Below, piece by piece: positions 1 through 11,067 of a stretch of DNA of 64,000 bases; position 1 is the first letter of the stretch; every line of letters begins with the position of its first letter. This DNA comes from Ceratorhiza oryzae-sativae (lineage: Eukaryota > Basidiomycota > Agaricomycetes > Cantharellales > Ceratobasidiaceae). A program made the translations under genes and the position numbers. The notes under the pieces are model-generated. The model was not told the DNA's origin, searched no databases, and worked only from the letters and a program-made list of their open reading frames with translations. The stretch spans positions 682,001 to 746,000 of the forward strand of contig JARWMV010000250.1 in the NCBI GenBank assembly GCA_030998015.1, read 5' to 3'.

Positions 1-533
1 GCATCCCTAGTGTATATACATTGACTTGTAGTAGCAGCACACATATGATGAAAAAACAAGCAAGTGAATCAATAAGGTGGACATGAAGAAATGGGTGAAA
101 GATGCCAAGGTCTGTTACAATGATTGTGAGCATTGTAACACATTGGCCAATCCCCCAATCCACTCAACCATTCTACTCTCATACATACATCTCTATATCA
201 GCATGGTGGCTTGAAAACCTACAGACAAGCACATACTTGCCATTCTGTACAAGAAACAAGGCATGTCTGACCAAGCTGCAGCTGAAAAGATTGGGGGGAT
301 CAGCTATGCTACAGTTAATCAGATCTACAAAGACTACATGAATGGCAAGGAAGTGATGATTCCTAGGAAGAGTACTGGTCATCCCAGAAATATTACCAAG
401 CACACAGGTGATTGGGCTGTCTTACTGGTTGAAAGGGGGCTTGCTGGATCTGCTGCAGAGCTCCAGGATGAATATTTTCATGGTGTTGATGTTTCAACAG
501 TCAAATGAATGCTCAGGAAGCTTTGATACCATG

Positions 534-1090
534 TGTTATGACCTGTCAAACGGACATAACAAAATAGCCAAATATTTTTATGGATTTATGGCATTTTTCC
601 TAAGCAGAACAAGCCATAAACAAGGTCACATGACCTTGGTGCTTAACCAGCACTTATGGTGGTTACCCTGAACTTGCTCCAGCATTTCTCTCCATTGTTA
701 CTTGGAGTGAGGAGCAAGTTGTCATGTGACCTCAGTGCTTACAGCAGGATCACACTACCTCAGCACTTACCCCTTGGACCTCACACAGCTCTATAAGATT
801 TGGAGCTGCACAAACTTAAGACAAACAATTACCTAACCCATAGTACTGTACATAACCTGCACCTACTGCAGATTGTGCTTAGATAATACATCTGCAGCCA
901 CTGCAGCCACAGGCATATATAAGAAGGATAAAGCAAGACTGGATGCCTCAGCTTGCTTTATCTTGTCAACCACCATAGACCAAAAACAAACACTGTAACT
1001 AGAATACTCAATACATACCACATAGCACCAAACTGTCAACGCAGCCACTACTTAAGTGCTTTGCAAGGAAGCATCCAGAGGGTCACAAAA
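534..1090 (+). repeat. Solo LTR, old copy, inserted in the transposase gene
   Basis: A 557-bp copy of the repeat also seen at 9326-9880. It starts TGTTATGACC and is flanked by a perfect 5-bp target duplication, CCATG (529-533 and 1091-1095), which defines its ends. It contains a TATA-like CTCTATAAG segment. No second LTR or internal retrotransposon genes are attached, so it is a solo LTR. Nearly every CpG of the younger copy is TpG or CpA here. Confidence 0.85.
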
Positions 1091-1378
1091 CCATGCATAT
1101 AAGCAGTGGAAAGTGCCCCTTCTTACAACTAGAAAGAAAACTTGCTGGTTGGCTTGGGCTCAGAGACATTACACATGGTCCAAACTTGACTGGGCTAGGG
1201 TGGCATTTTCTGATGAGTCAAAGTTCTTGGTTTTTGGGTATTCTGGGCCAGATATCTACTGGAAGGAAGTGGGCAGCCCCTCCAAGTCAGAACACTTCAA
1301 ACAAGTCATTAAATTTGGTGGTGGGAGTGTCATGGTCTGGGGGTACATCATGCATGAGGGTGTCAGCAAGTTGCACCT

Positions 1379-2184
1379 TGTTATGGATCATTAACATTTT
1401 TCTATTAATTTAGTCTGCTCTGCCAACCTAAAGTGATGCCTCTGTAATTTTTCTTGAAATTAAATGAATTTGTATGCATCTGAAATTGTACTATTTGTGT
1501 TCCATTAAGTAGTACAAAATCTCCTCTTTCCAACGCATATTTTATTGTGATTTTATCTTAAGAACTTGGAGAGATATAGAGGTTGCAATATTTCTTCTTA
1601 TCAGGAGATATTGATTACAACATTGCACTGTCCATATCTCAGCAACCACTTACTCTATCAAAGCAATCTTATGCTCTATCGATAGCTAATCTTCAGCAGT
1701 ATCTGCTGCCTGAAGATCATTGCGATCCACCAGATCCTTGCGCTGGAATGGCCTGAAGATCATTAGAATCTTACTGGACCATCTGTTATGGATCACTAAC
1801 ATTTTCTATTATTTTAGTCTGCTCTGCCAACCTCAAGCAATGCCTCTGTAATTTTCTTGAAATTAAATAAATTTGTATGCATCTGAATTTGTGCTATTTG
1901 TGTTCCATTAAATAGTACAAAATCTCCTCTTTCCAACGCATATTTTATTGTGATTTTATCTTAAGAACTTGGAGAGATATAGAGGTTGCAATATTTCCTC
2001 TTATCAGGAGATATTGATTACAACATTGCACTGCTCATATCTTGGCAACCGCTTATGCTATCAAAGCGATCTTTGCTCTATCGATAGCTAATCTTCGGCA
2101 GTATCTGCTGCCTGAAGATTGTTGCAATCCACCAGATCCTGTGCCGGAATGGCCTGAAGATCATTAGAATCTTACTGGACCATC
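1379..2184 (+). repeat. Direct tandem duplication inside the LTR
   Basis: Unit 1 is 1379-1793 and unit 2 is 1794 to about 2184. Both open with TGTTATGGATCA, run through the same CTCCTCTTTCCAACGCA segment and end at TTACTGGACCATC. The inverted copy at 4848-6153 has the unit once, so the duplication is specific to this copy. Confidence 0.85.
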
Positions 2185-3084
2185 AATCAAGATCTAATGA
2201 CTCCACTGAGTCAGGAGAGCCTTCCAAATTGATCCAGAAGCTTCTCTGACTCATTTTATGACTCACTGAGATGTAGCCTCCATTCATTACATGTATATAC
2301 TATGATAATATGATCTACAAGCCAATAGCAGGTCTCAGATGCATCAATGCCTTCGATCCACACCCTGTCTTTACTCTTTATCCTATACTGGGCTAGGGCG
2401 TACCCCAAGTATAGCAGTACCCTCTTTTGATGATTGCACTGGCATGCATGTATCTATTTGGCTCTGGAATGCCCTCCTCAGGGTATAAAAGGACCTCCTC
2501 TGAGGCCCTTCCAGACCCCCTCCTCCTCTACTCAACCCAGACTGGTTATTGGTTTTCTTTTCTCTTTCTATTTCTCTTGTCTGTGTGTGATTTCTTATAT
2601 AACTAGTACTGAGGAATAAAGTACCATATTAGTTATATACTGTCTGATTCATTGTATCTTATATACAGAGTTATATAAGGATACAATATTGCCTGATTGA
2701 GCATGACATTAAGTACCAGCTATTAGAGGAAATCTAAGTACCTGTAGCTGAGGAAGTACATGCATTAGGCAGCCCACCATCTATCCTATAAGCTATGCTT
2801 AAGTCTAGTATTAAGATTAGTATCAGTTAGTCCAAGCAACTAGGGCTGAACTACATTTAAGATATTTAAGGGAACCTGACCATAGTAGTCTTGCTCTTTA
2901 TACCTATAAATTAGTCAGTTTACACTGTGAAAGATTAAGACTACCTTGAGTGTTACTTGATTGCATTGCAACTACTTTGAGCCTTCTTACTCTAGTCTAA
3001 GAAGTATTGAGTACAATTAGTGTATACTAACATATCTACATTTGCTTAAGCTCTAGATATTCAAGTGTACCCTGACCTGTAACA
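1379..3084 (+). repeat. Large solo LTR with internal tandem duplication
   Basis: The sequence starts TGTTATGG and ends CTGTAACA, a TG...CA type LTR border, and is flanked by the perfect 5-bp duplication CACCT (1374-1378 and 3085-3089). The first ~415 bp (1379-1793) are repeated in tandem from 1794 to about 2184. Without that duplication the unit is about 1.29 kb, which matches the inverted copy at 4848-6153. It contains short ORFs only and no retrotransposon genes. It interrupts the transposase between the second and third fragments. Confidence 0.85.
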
Positions 3085-3529
3085 CACCTTACCAAAGGCA
3101 CTCTGACATCCACCAAATATACTAAAATCCTCTCAAACAAATACCTGAAGACCCTCTCTAGGTTCCATGTTCACTACTAAGACATGATCTTTCAGCAAGA
3201 CAATGATCCAAAGCATACATCACATTATACCACCAAATTGTTTATTGACCATGGCATTGAAAAGCTACCATGGCAATCTAATAGCCCATATATGAACCCA
3301 ATAGAGCATGTTTGGGCATATCTTGATAAGCGGGTTTGCAATCAGACAGTCAAGCCCACAAACCAACAAGCTTTGTGGCAGGTGCTGCAGGAAGAGTGGA
3401 AAGCAATCCTGCCATCATATATTGCTGGACTCTATCAGTCAATGCCCTGTCAAGTTGCAGCATTGGTGAAGGTGAAGTGTAGGCATACTAAATACTAAAT
3501 ATACACACCAAATGGGTTTGCCTGTGGGG

Positions 3530-3575
3530 TAGAGATGTTGTGCCAGAATGCAGGAATTCTGGCGCAACATCTCTA
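3530..3575. repeat. Perfect-stem hairpin inside the transposon
   Basis: Arms of about 20 bp (3530-3549 and 3556-3575) are reverse complements with a single mismatch, around a 6-base loop. It lies between the transposase stop and the right inverted repeat. Confidence 0.7.
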
Positions 3576-3839
3576 CTGTGGGGTGAGTGAGCTCACATTT
3601 CCCAACTTTTGTCAAAATCTGTTACATTGCTCATAATCATTGTAACAGACCTCAGGCATCTTTCATCCATTTCTCCATGTCCACCTTATCAATTCACTTG
3701 CTTGTTTTTTCATCATATGCACACTGCTATTACAAGTTGATTTATGTACACCATGTATTGTGCATGTGCATCTATACAAATTGTGGTGGAACTTTATGAT
3801 TTTGCATTACATGTTGCAATCATTTTGAGCAGCACTGTA

Positions 3840-4847
3840 AGTAAGCAGGTTTATATGATTATGGAGCAATACTTACTCAGCAAACTTGTTGGATCACATT
3901 GCTGCTGTAGTGAGCTGAGGGTTTTCTGCAATTTGCTTCTTCATGGTAGCAAGTTCATCTTTGAGGAAGTCCCAGAAGTTGTCCTTCTCATACTTAGGCT
4001 CCTCTTCCTCATACACTTTGTGGAAATCATCTATAGATAGAACCTAATGGCAGTACATTAGTGGCTGTATGCTCAGGTGGATATTCAAATAATACTTACA
4101 ACCCATGCCTGACAAGCACAATGAGCCTCAGACATAATATCTTGCTTGGGAGCCAGCTTAAAGATAATCTGGTTAATGTCAAGACCCTTTTCATGCCCCT
4201 TGAGCATCTAATATCCAGTTAGGTGGCCATCAACTGAAGAAAGACAGTGGAGCAAACCATACCCTGTCTTTGAATTGCAACTGAAGAGTTGTGAGTCTGT
4301 CATGACCTGACACACATATATTCATCATATAATATTTTCTCAAATTTTTACATTTTTTAAGAACATTTTCAAAACACACTTTCCTTTTATGGGACAACTG
4401 TATCATGTGACTCACAGAATGCTCCAGACTGCTTACCAAGATGTATTTCAACTGTGATGTGAAATTCCACAGCTCCACAGCAGCTTCTATTGCTTAGTGA
4501 TGTGGCTGGTAGTGTAGTTGTGTTTGTTCTGATGTGGCTTGAAGAATCTATATAAACCAGGTCAAGTTTGACAAGGCCTCCTTGTGAACTTGACCTCTTT
4601 GTCAATACAAGTCTTGTTCTCCCTCTGCTCACTGCATTGTGATGTGTCACCATCACCCTTACTGTCAGAGCTGACAACCTGAACAACAATGCCAAATGCT
4701 TGTGAAGCAATGGCAGACCTATAGGCTGAAAAGGCCAAAGGTCTAACTGCAATGCCTAGAAGGGAGTGCACAAAGAGGGGATGGGGTGTGAAGACATGCA
4801 GGAAGATATGAGAGATGCACTTGTCCTAAAGAGGACTAGGCAAGTAC
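3840..4847. other. CpG-poor repeat-derived sequence without an intact gene
   Basis: The stretch lies between the right end of the Tc1 element and the inverted LTR. Only short overlapping ORFs occur, on both strands, and none resembles a known family. Base composition matches the surrounding decayed repeats. It is probably older repeat debris. Confidence 0.5.
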
Positions 4848-6153
4848 TGTTACAGGTCAGGGTACACTTGAATATCTAGAGCTTAAGCAAATGTAGATAT
4901 GTTAGTATACACTAATTGTACTCAATACTTCTTAGACTAGAGTAAGAAGGCTCAAAGTAGTTGCAATGCAATCAAGTAACACTCAAGGTAGTCTTAATCT
5001 TTCACAGTGTAAACTGACTAATTTATAGGTATAAAGAGCAAGACTACTATGGTCAGGTTCCCTTAAATATCTTAAATGTAGTTCAGCCCTAGTTGCTTGG
5101 ACTAACTGATACTAATCTTAATACTAGACTTAAGCAATAGCTTATAGGATAGATGGTGGGCTGCCTAATGCATGTACTTCCTCAGCTACAGGTACTTAGA
5201 TTTCCTCTAATAGCTGGTACTTAATGTCATGCTCAATCAGGCAATATTGTATCCTTATATAACTCTGTATATAAGATACAATGAATCAGGCAGTATATAA
5301 CTAATATGGTACTTTATTCCTCAGTACTAGTTATATAAGAAATCACACACAGACAAGAGAAATAGAAAGCGAAAAGAAACCAATAACCAGTCTGGGTTGA
5401 GTAAGAGGAGGAGGTGGTCTGGAAGGGCCTCAGAGGAGGTCCTTTTATACCCTGAGGAGGGCATTCCAGAGCCAAATAGATACATGCATGCCAGTGCAAT
5501 CATCAAAAGAGGGTACTGCTATACTTGGGGTACAACCTAGCCCAGTATAGGATAAGAGAGTAAAGACAGGGTGTGGATTGAAAGCATTGATGCATCTGAG
5601 GCCTGCTATTGGCTTGTAGATCATTTTATCATAGTATATACATGTAATGAATGGAGGCTACATCTCAGTGAGTCATAAGGTGAGTCAGAGAAGCTTCTGG
5701 ATCAATTTGGAAGGCTCTCCTGACTCACTGGAGTCATTAGATCTTGATTGATGGTCCAGTAAGATTCTAATGATCTTCAGGCCATTCCAGCACAAGGATC
5801 TGGTGGATTGCAACAATCTTCAGGCAGCAGATACTGCTGAAGATTAGTTATTGATAGAGCATAAGATTGCTTTGATAGCATAAGCAGTTGCCAAGATATG
5901 AGCAGTGCAATGTTGTAATCAATATCTCCTGATAAGAGGAAATATTGCAACCTCTATATCTCTCCAAGTTCTTAAGATAAAATCACAATAAAATATGCGT
6001 TGGAAAGAGGAGATTTTGTACTATTTAATGGAACACAAATAGCACAAATTCAGATGCATACAAATTTATTTAATTTCAAGAAAATTACAGAGGCATTGCT
6101 TGAGGTTGGCAGAGCAGACTAAAATAATAGAAAAATGTTAGTGATCCATAACA
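4848..6153 (-). repeat. Second copy of the large LTR, inverted
   Basis: The sequence starts TGTTACAGG and ends CCATAACA, the reverse complement of the 1794-3084 unit over its whole length. It is about 1306 bp and lacks the tandem duplication of the first copy. The bases flanking its ends (AGTAC and AAGGG) do not match, so unlike the other LTRs it has no visible target duplication. That fits recombination between elements or decay of one flank. Confidence 0.8.
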
Positions 6154-6735
6154 AAGGGCCTTGAGTCAAGGCCATGTTGCAAGCCCCAGTGCTAAGCATC
6201 TGACTTAGCCACTGTCCACAGTTGCTTATTCAGTGACAGGTGCCCATCAGCCATGAGGACATAAGTGCATATGGTGTCAAGCCACAAGACAGTAGACACA
6301 CATAAGGCATTAAGCCAACACATGCCACACATCAGTATTAGTCAAGACATAGTCTGAACACACTTAGGACATTAGCCACTTGTAAAGCAAAGTCCAACAA
6401 CTGCTTTCAGAGGTTGTGACAAGAAGGGATATATCCTCAAAAAGGAAATCAACATACTGACCCCTGCATACAACTGCATCTGAGTCAGTACAACTATTTA
6501 ACCATGTATATTGTTTGTCACTAACATACCATTTTGAATGTAGATGATGACCAAGCATGTTCTTGATTACATGCCTGGGGTTGATAGGACACAGGGGATT
6601 ACACAGCAGACCACACTAGGTGTAATCCAGCATGTGAAGGAGGTGGTGCATATATGCTATGTCCTAACACACTAAATGGATTACTAATTTTTTAAATTAC
6701 AAATACAGCTTGAAGAGGCCATCCCTGAATTTGAG
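6154..6735. other. CpG-poor sequence, no gene recognised
   Basis: Decayed sequence between the inverted LTR and the repeat-type gene. It contains a T-rich tract followed by an ATACAG splice-acceptor-like site near 6700, which may be the 3' end of an intron of the following decayed gene. Nothing else is identifiable. Confidence 0.4.
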
Positions 6736-8097
6736 GTGTTCAAGCAGTACCACTACTGGCCTGTGTATGTGTTATGCCAACTGGGCTTGTGGAGCTCATC
6801 AAACACTTACCAAACCCACAAAAACATTGAAAATGGTACAAACAGCAATGGTAAGAGGAAGGGCAGAAAGGTAGCTAAGGGCAGGAGTGAAGGTGGGCCT
6901 ATTGCAGGCAATGGGAATCTGGCCATGGAGTCAGACAGCAAGGCAATCAAGACTAACCACAGGGCCATTGAGGCTGGCCACAAGGCAACCAAAGCCAGAC
7001 ACAAGGCCATTGAGCTTGATGAACCAACCACTATGGCCTGCAACAAGGGGAAAGGGAAGGAAGTAGTGAGCAACAAGGCATACAACAATGGAGAGGATGA
7101 CTGGGATTACAACAAGGCTGCCCCACCAGAGTATGAGATGGCTGCACCAGTGGAGAACCTAGACAACTACAATCCAGAGGTCCAGTGTGCACTCCAGAAC
7201 CAGTTTGAGGCTGCCCAAACCTGCATGACAACCAACATCAATGCTGAAGTTGGCAACTTGACAAAAGACTTTGGAGACATGTCAGTTGATATCAGTTCAA
7301 GTAAGTGTATTTTCATATATTTTTCTTTGTACTAATATTTTTCTTTGTAGGGGGAGAAGTAGATCCTGGTTTGTCTAACAATGTTCTCCCCCACAAATTT
7401 TATGCTCCATCCACTCCTCCACAAGTCACCAGGTCCTTGACTTGTGTTCTGCAAAGTGCAGTTAAGCTGCCCCCACCCACTACTTCCACCCCTACAGCTA
7501 CTTCCACTGCATCTTTCATGTTGACTTCTACAGCTACATCCTTGATTCAGCTTCCAGGGACCCCCACACACCATCCTGCACCCCCTGGCCCAATGTCTGT
7601 TTGCAATGCAATAAACCTGGACATGTATGCTCAGCTTTGTGAGATCTTTGCACTGCCTCAGAAGGCAGTGCTTACCTTCACTATTCCAACATGTTCTTCT
7701 TGCTCTGGCCCCAACTCTGACATCCACTGGGCAAGCTCCCACCCATCCTCTGGCCTCTGTTCCTGAAGAAGCACCAGCTGTATTTCCCTGCAGCAACACC
7801 AAACCTCCTGCCCCATCCCATCTTGAATTTGACCCTGACACTGAGGTTGAAGGTGGGAGTAATACCAACTCACCTAGCAAGGCCCCCACACCAGACATGT
7901 CAGACTTGGAGGACAAAAATAGTAGTGGAGGAGATGACTTGGGACTGGGTGGCAGCGGCAGACAAGGCTATCACAGACAAGGCCACAGCACACAAGACCA
8001 TTGTGACAGTGGCAGTGGTGGTGGTAACCATTGTGGCAGTAATGCACAAGCATCAGCAAAAACAAAATTTCCTTTAAAGGCCCTCAAAGATGTTTAA
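6705..8097 (+). pseudogene. Decayed repeat-type gene, low-complexity protein
   Basis: I do not recognise a named family. An exon from about 6705 (after a TACAG acceptor) runs to about 7301, and a well-formed intron (GTAAGT at 7302, acceptor TTTGTAG near 7351) links it in frame to a Pro/Thr/Ser-rich exon. Around 7660-7766 the frame is lost, and the plausible continuation up to 8097 is in another frame. The N-terminal part contains a short aromatic block (YHYWPVYVLCQLGLW) followed by Lys/Asn-rich repeats of the form KAI/KATKARHKAI. The tail is rich in Gly, Ser and His. The CpG-poor composition and position among LTRs suggest a gene belonging to a repeat family. This is inference. Confidence 0.45.
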
Positions 8098-8721
8098 AGA
8101 CCTTAAAGACACTAAAGACACCAAATACATATACCCCCTTTTAAAGCTCTTCCAAAACATGGCCTGTCTTGAGATGTCCTTGAGCATCTTTGAACACCTT
8201 GAGGTGTCTTTAAGCATCTTTGAGTGTCTTGAAAACCAACTGGGATCCCTCAAGTCAGTATACTTAATCTTGGAATGCTTTGCAATACCTTGCAAGCAAA
8301 CAATAACAGCTTGAAACCAATTTCAAACAACCCTGGGCTTGACTTATGTAATCATGCTGACTTGCTGACACAACAAGTCTCAGCTTCTAGTTGTGATGTA
8401 GCACATGCATGAGAAGGGCACACTGCTCACAACTCAGGGGTATTTTATAGCATATAGTGGCTTTGGTAACAAGGGGACACAAAATGGATGGTTGGATGAG
8501 GAGATTGATCATTCTGATGACAGATTTGGGGTATACTTACCTTATTTGGCAAATTTGAAATTTTCCCAAAAAGGAAATTTGTAGCCACAAAAATTACAAA
8601 AATCATTGATTTTTTGGATTTCCATATATGGTAAATTTGAAATTGGCCAAAAGAGGAGTAATCACAACCTGTTATAGATAGTCAGGATATTGTGGTCCAT
8701 TCACCTGAAGACACTTGACCT

Positions 8722-8810
8722 CTGTAAAGACACTCAAAGACACTCAAAGACACTCAAAGACACCTAAAGACATTCAAAGACACTCAAAGACACTTCAAGA
8801 CATTTGACCA
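8722..8810. repeat. Minisatellite, ~10-bp unit
   Basis: About eight consecutive, slightly variable copies of the 10-bp unit CACTCAAAGA run from 8722 into the 8800s. Related AAAGACAC units are scattered at about 8086-8125, so a longer array may have decayed. Confidence 0.8.
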
Positions 8811-9325
8811 AATTTCAAGACATCCAAAACATGGGCATGTATTGCAGTATCTTTAAAGCTATTTCAACAACTCACAGAGTCTTTGCTTGTCTTTCAAGCT
8901 CTGTTATTACATATTGTTTTCCCAAAGCTCTTGCATGGAAAAACCATTTTTACTGATGAGGTGGTGACCAAGGTGGCAACCTGGGTAGTGATATGGGTGC
9001 CAGTCCAGTCGGCATTTGAGGTGGTAGTCAGGGTGATACTCAAGGCAGTGGTACTCAAGGTGGCACCAGTAATAGTGACAGCAGTAGTAATTGTGGTGGT
9101 GGAGGTAAGTAATAGTACTGCCCAAGCCGAAGGTGGTGCTACTGCAGCTTGACACACTCAGAGCCGCACAGCAGTGTCTACAACTTCAGTAGGTATGGTT
9201 GTACATTGGATATCAACAAAACTAACAGATATACTCACCTCAAACTAGGGTAAACTGCCAGCTCAGATGAAACCATCTTGTGGAAGGAAGTAAGCTTGTC
9301 TGAATAACATTCCGATTGACAAATG
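8811..9325. other. Low-complexity, CpG-poor sequence
   Basis: GGT/GGTGG-rich simple sequence around 8955-9150 produces long shadow ORFs on both strands rich in Val, Ala and Thr. No protein family is apparent. A normal composition resumes at the young LTR. Confidence 0.5.
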
Positions 9326-9880
9326 TGTTATGACCCGTCAAACGGACATAACAAAACAACCAAATATTTCTACAGATTTATGGCATTTTTCCTAAGCGGA
9401 ACAAGCCATAAACAAGGTCACGTGACCTTGGCACTTAACCAGCGCTTACGGTGGTTACCCTGAACTCGCTCCAGCATTTCTCTCCCATGTTACTTGGAGC
9501 GAGGAGCGAGTTGTCACGTGATCTCGGCGCTTACGGCAGGATCACGTGACCTCAGCGCCTACCCCTCGGACCTCGCGCAGCTCTATAAGATTTGGAGCCG
9601 CACAAACTTAAGACAAACAATTACCTAACCCATAGTACTATACATAACCTTCACCTACTGCGGAGTGTGCTTAGATAATACGTCCGCAGCCACCGCAGCC
9701 ACAGGTATATAAGAGGGATAAAGCAAGACTGGATGCCTCAGCTTGCTTTATCTCGTCAACCACCATAGACCATAGCCAAACACTGTAACTAGAACGCTCA
9801 ATACATACTGCATAGCACCAAACCATCAACGCAGCCACTACTTAAGTGCTCCACAAGGGAGCCTCCAGAGGGTCACGACA
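9326..9880 (+). repeat. Solo LTR, young copy retaining CpG
   Basis: A 555-bp homologue of 534-1090. It begins TGTTATGACC and ends GTCACGACA, flanked by the perfect 5-bp duplication AAATG (9321-9325 and 9881-9885). It carries about twenty CpG sites in its first 300 bp, including several CACGTG motifs, which the older copy has lost. It is the most recent insertion visible in the repeat block. Confidence 0.88.
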
Positions 9881-9885
9881 AAATG

Positions 9886-11067
9886 CACTGTGCACGGATA
9901 GTATTTTACTCTTCTTCAATTTCTCTTTTCATGATTACCATCCCTGCTTGATGACGATTTCTTTTATATTTTCTCATGATAACTTTCAGTGTTCTACAAA
10001 CGCATGCATGATACAAAATACATTCTATTGATCCTACACAATACTAGCAATGGATGAGAAAATAAGTCCCTAAAAAGCACACATAAAGCACCCAAACAGG
10101 GTACATGGTACAAGCACACGAAGTTGGCTGCACACGTAACTGCAGCTCCACAGGTACTCAATATATGCACGAAAAGCACTTAAGAAATGCGTTAGGAACA
10201 CTTGGAGGATGGGCTAGGAAATATGTGTACTACATGCTGTTTCCTAGAGTGTTCTTGACGCATTTTTGGTGTTTTAGCACATAAACCGTGTCCGCGCCAC
10301 TAGGGGACCTGTTTCAAGTGCCCATTTTCAAGTGCTTCGGGGCGCTTTATGTGTACTTTTCGGGACCGCGTAGACGTGTCCCCGCTCAGGGTTAGGTTAG
10401 GGTTAGGTTAAGTACCCTAGATTACCGCAGTGTGTATGCCGTGCATGATCTCTAGCGTAGCGCTGTTCAAGCCGATGCTACGTTGGCGATAGACTTGTCA
10501 ATCATGGTTACATGATGCTTATTAATGATCTCCCCCGCATCATTCAAGGTGCTATGTATACATTGTGACACTAGTTTACCATTCGTACATCTCCAGGCTT
10601 GATCAATGGGAATAAAAACACTACACCTCCTAGTGCTCCTGGTGTTGGGATCAATTAAATCGCTTGACCCCGCTCACCTCTTTGACACTCCGGATTAAGT
10701 CGGATAAAAAATATGAGATATCTCCATATAGCGCTAGGTTTTCGACGCTTCATGCCAGTGGTGAACCGGGGGTGAGATCTGAGCCACATCTAGCATTATA
10801 ATGGCTTACAAGATTCTCGCGACAATCGTGTAATTATTCTGAGCGTATGGGAGCAGAGACAAGCCACGGGTGCTGCAAGACTTTTGTCAACCAGCGTAGG
10901 TCTTCCCACAAGAACGAATAAATCCGGTATCAAAGTATAGGGGTCAGATACAAGACCACAGGCAATACGAGAACTACGTTGCGCGCTGGAGGGGGGGGGG
11001 CTACCAGCAGTATAACCCCCACGAGCTGGACGGGGACTATTCTTTCTAATCTTTCGCGCCGTGGGAC
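9886..11067. other. Intergenic region; telomere-like motif at 10388-10412
   Basis: No convincing gene is seen. Two TTAGGG-type units mixed with TTAGG occur in tandem at 10388-10412. The rest contains AT-rich tracts and short random ORFs, and presumably the promoter of the BTB gene that follows. Confidence 0.5.

Larger units (their letters stand above)
263..3498 (+). pseudogene. Tc1/mariner transposase, interrupted in two places
   Basis: Three collinear fragments make up the enzyme that would cut and paste the element. The first (263-508) is the N-terminal helix-turn-helix DNA-binding part. The second (1091-1373) carries the first catalytic aspartate (SDESKF) and the conserved GGGSVMVWG block. 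The third (3184-3498) carries the second aspartate (FQQDNDPKHTS) and the glutamate region (NPIEHVW), so the triad has the DD-E form of Tc1 enzymes. An LTR separates fragments 1 and 2, and another separates 2 and 3, each at a point flanked by a 5-bp duplication. There is also a stop after fragment 1 and another before the third fragment's methionine. No functional protein can be made. Confidence 0.85.
1..3839 (+). mobile_element. Tc1/mariner-type DNA transposon, left end outside window, split by two LTR insertions
   Basis: Roughly 140-bp imperfect terminal inverted repeats can be read directly: bases about 8-145 match the reverse complement of about 3610-3752. The right end closes with a GCAGCACTG-TA terminus at about 3828-3839, the form usual for fungal Tc1-like elements that insert at TA. 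The matching left terminus is not in the window. Between the repeats lie three collinear transposase pieces (263-508, 1091-1373, 3090-3498), separated by LTRs at 534-1090 and 1379-3084. CpG is strongly depleted throughout, so this is an old, inactive copy. Confidence 0.85.

Noticed and set aside
2434..2619. Short ORF repeated at 5314-5499
   Set aside because: The two copies are simply the same segment of the large LTR and its inverted copy, with no sign of being translated.
8894..9157. Overlapping Thr/Ser/His-rich ORFs on both strands
   Set aside because: They come from simple GGT/ACC repeats rather than coding sequence.
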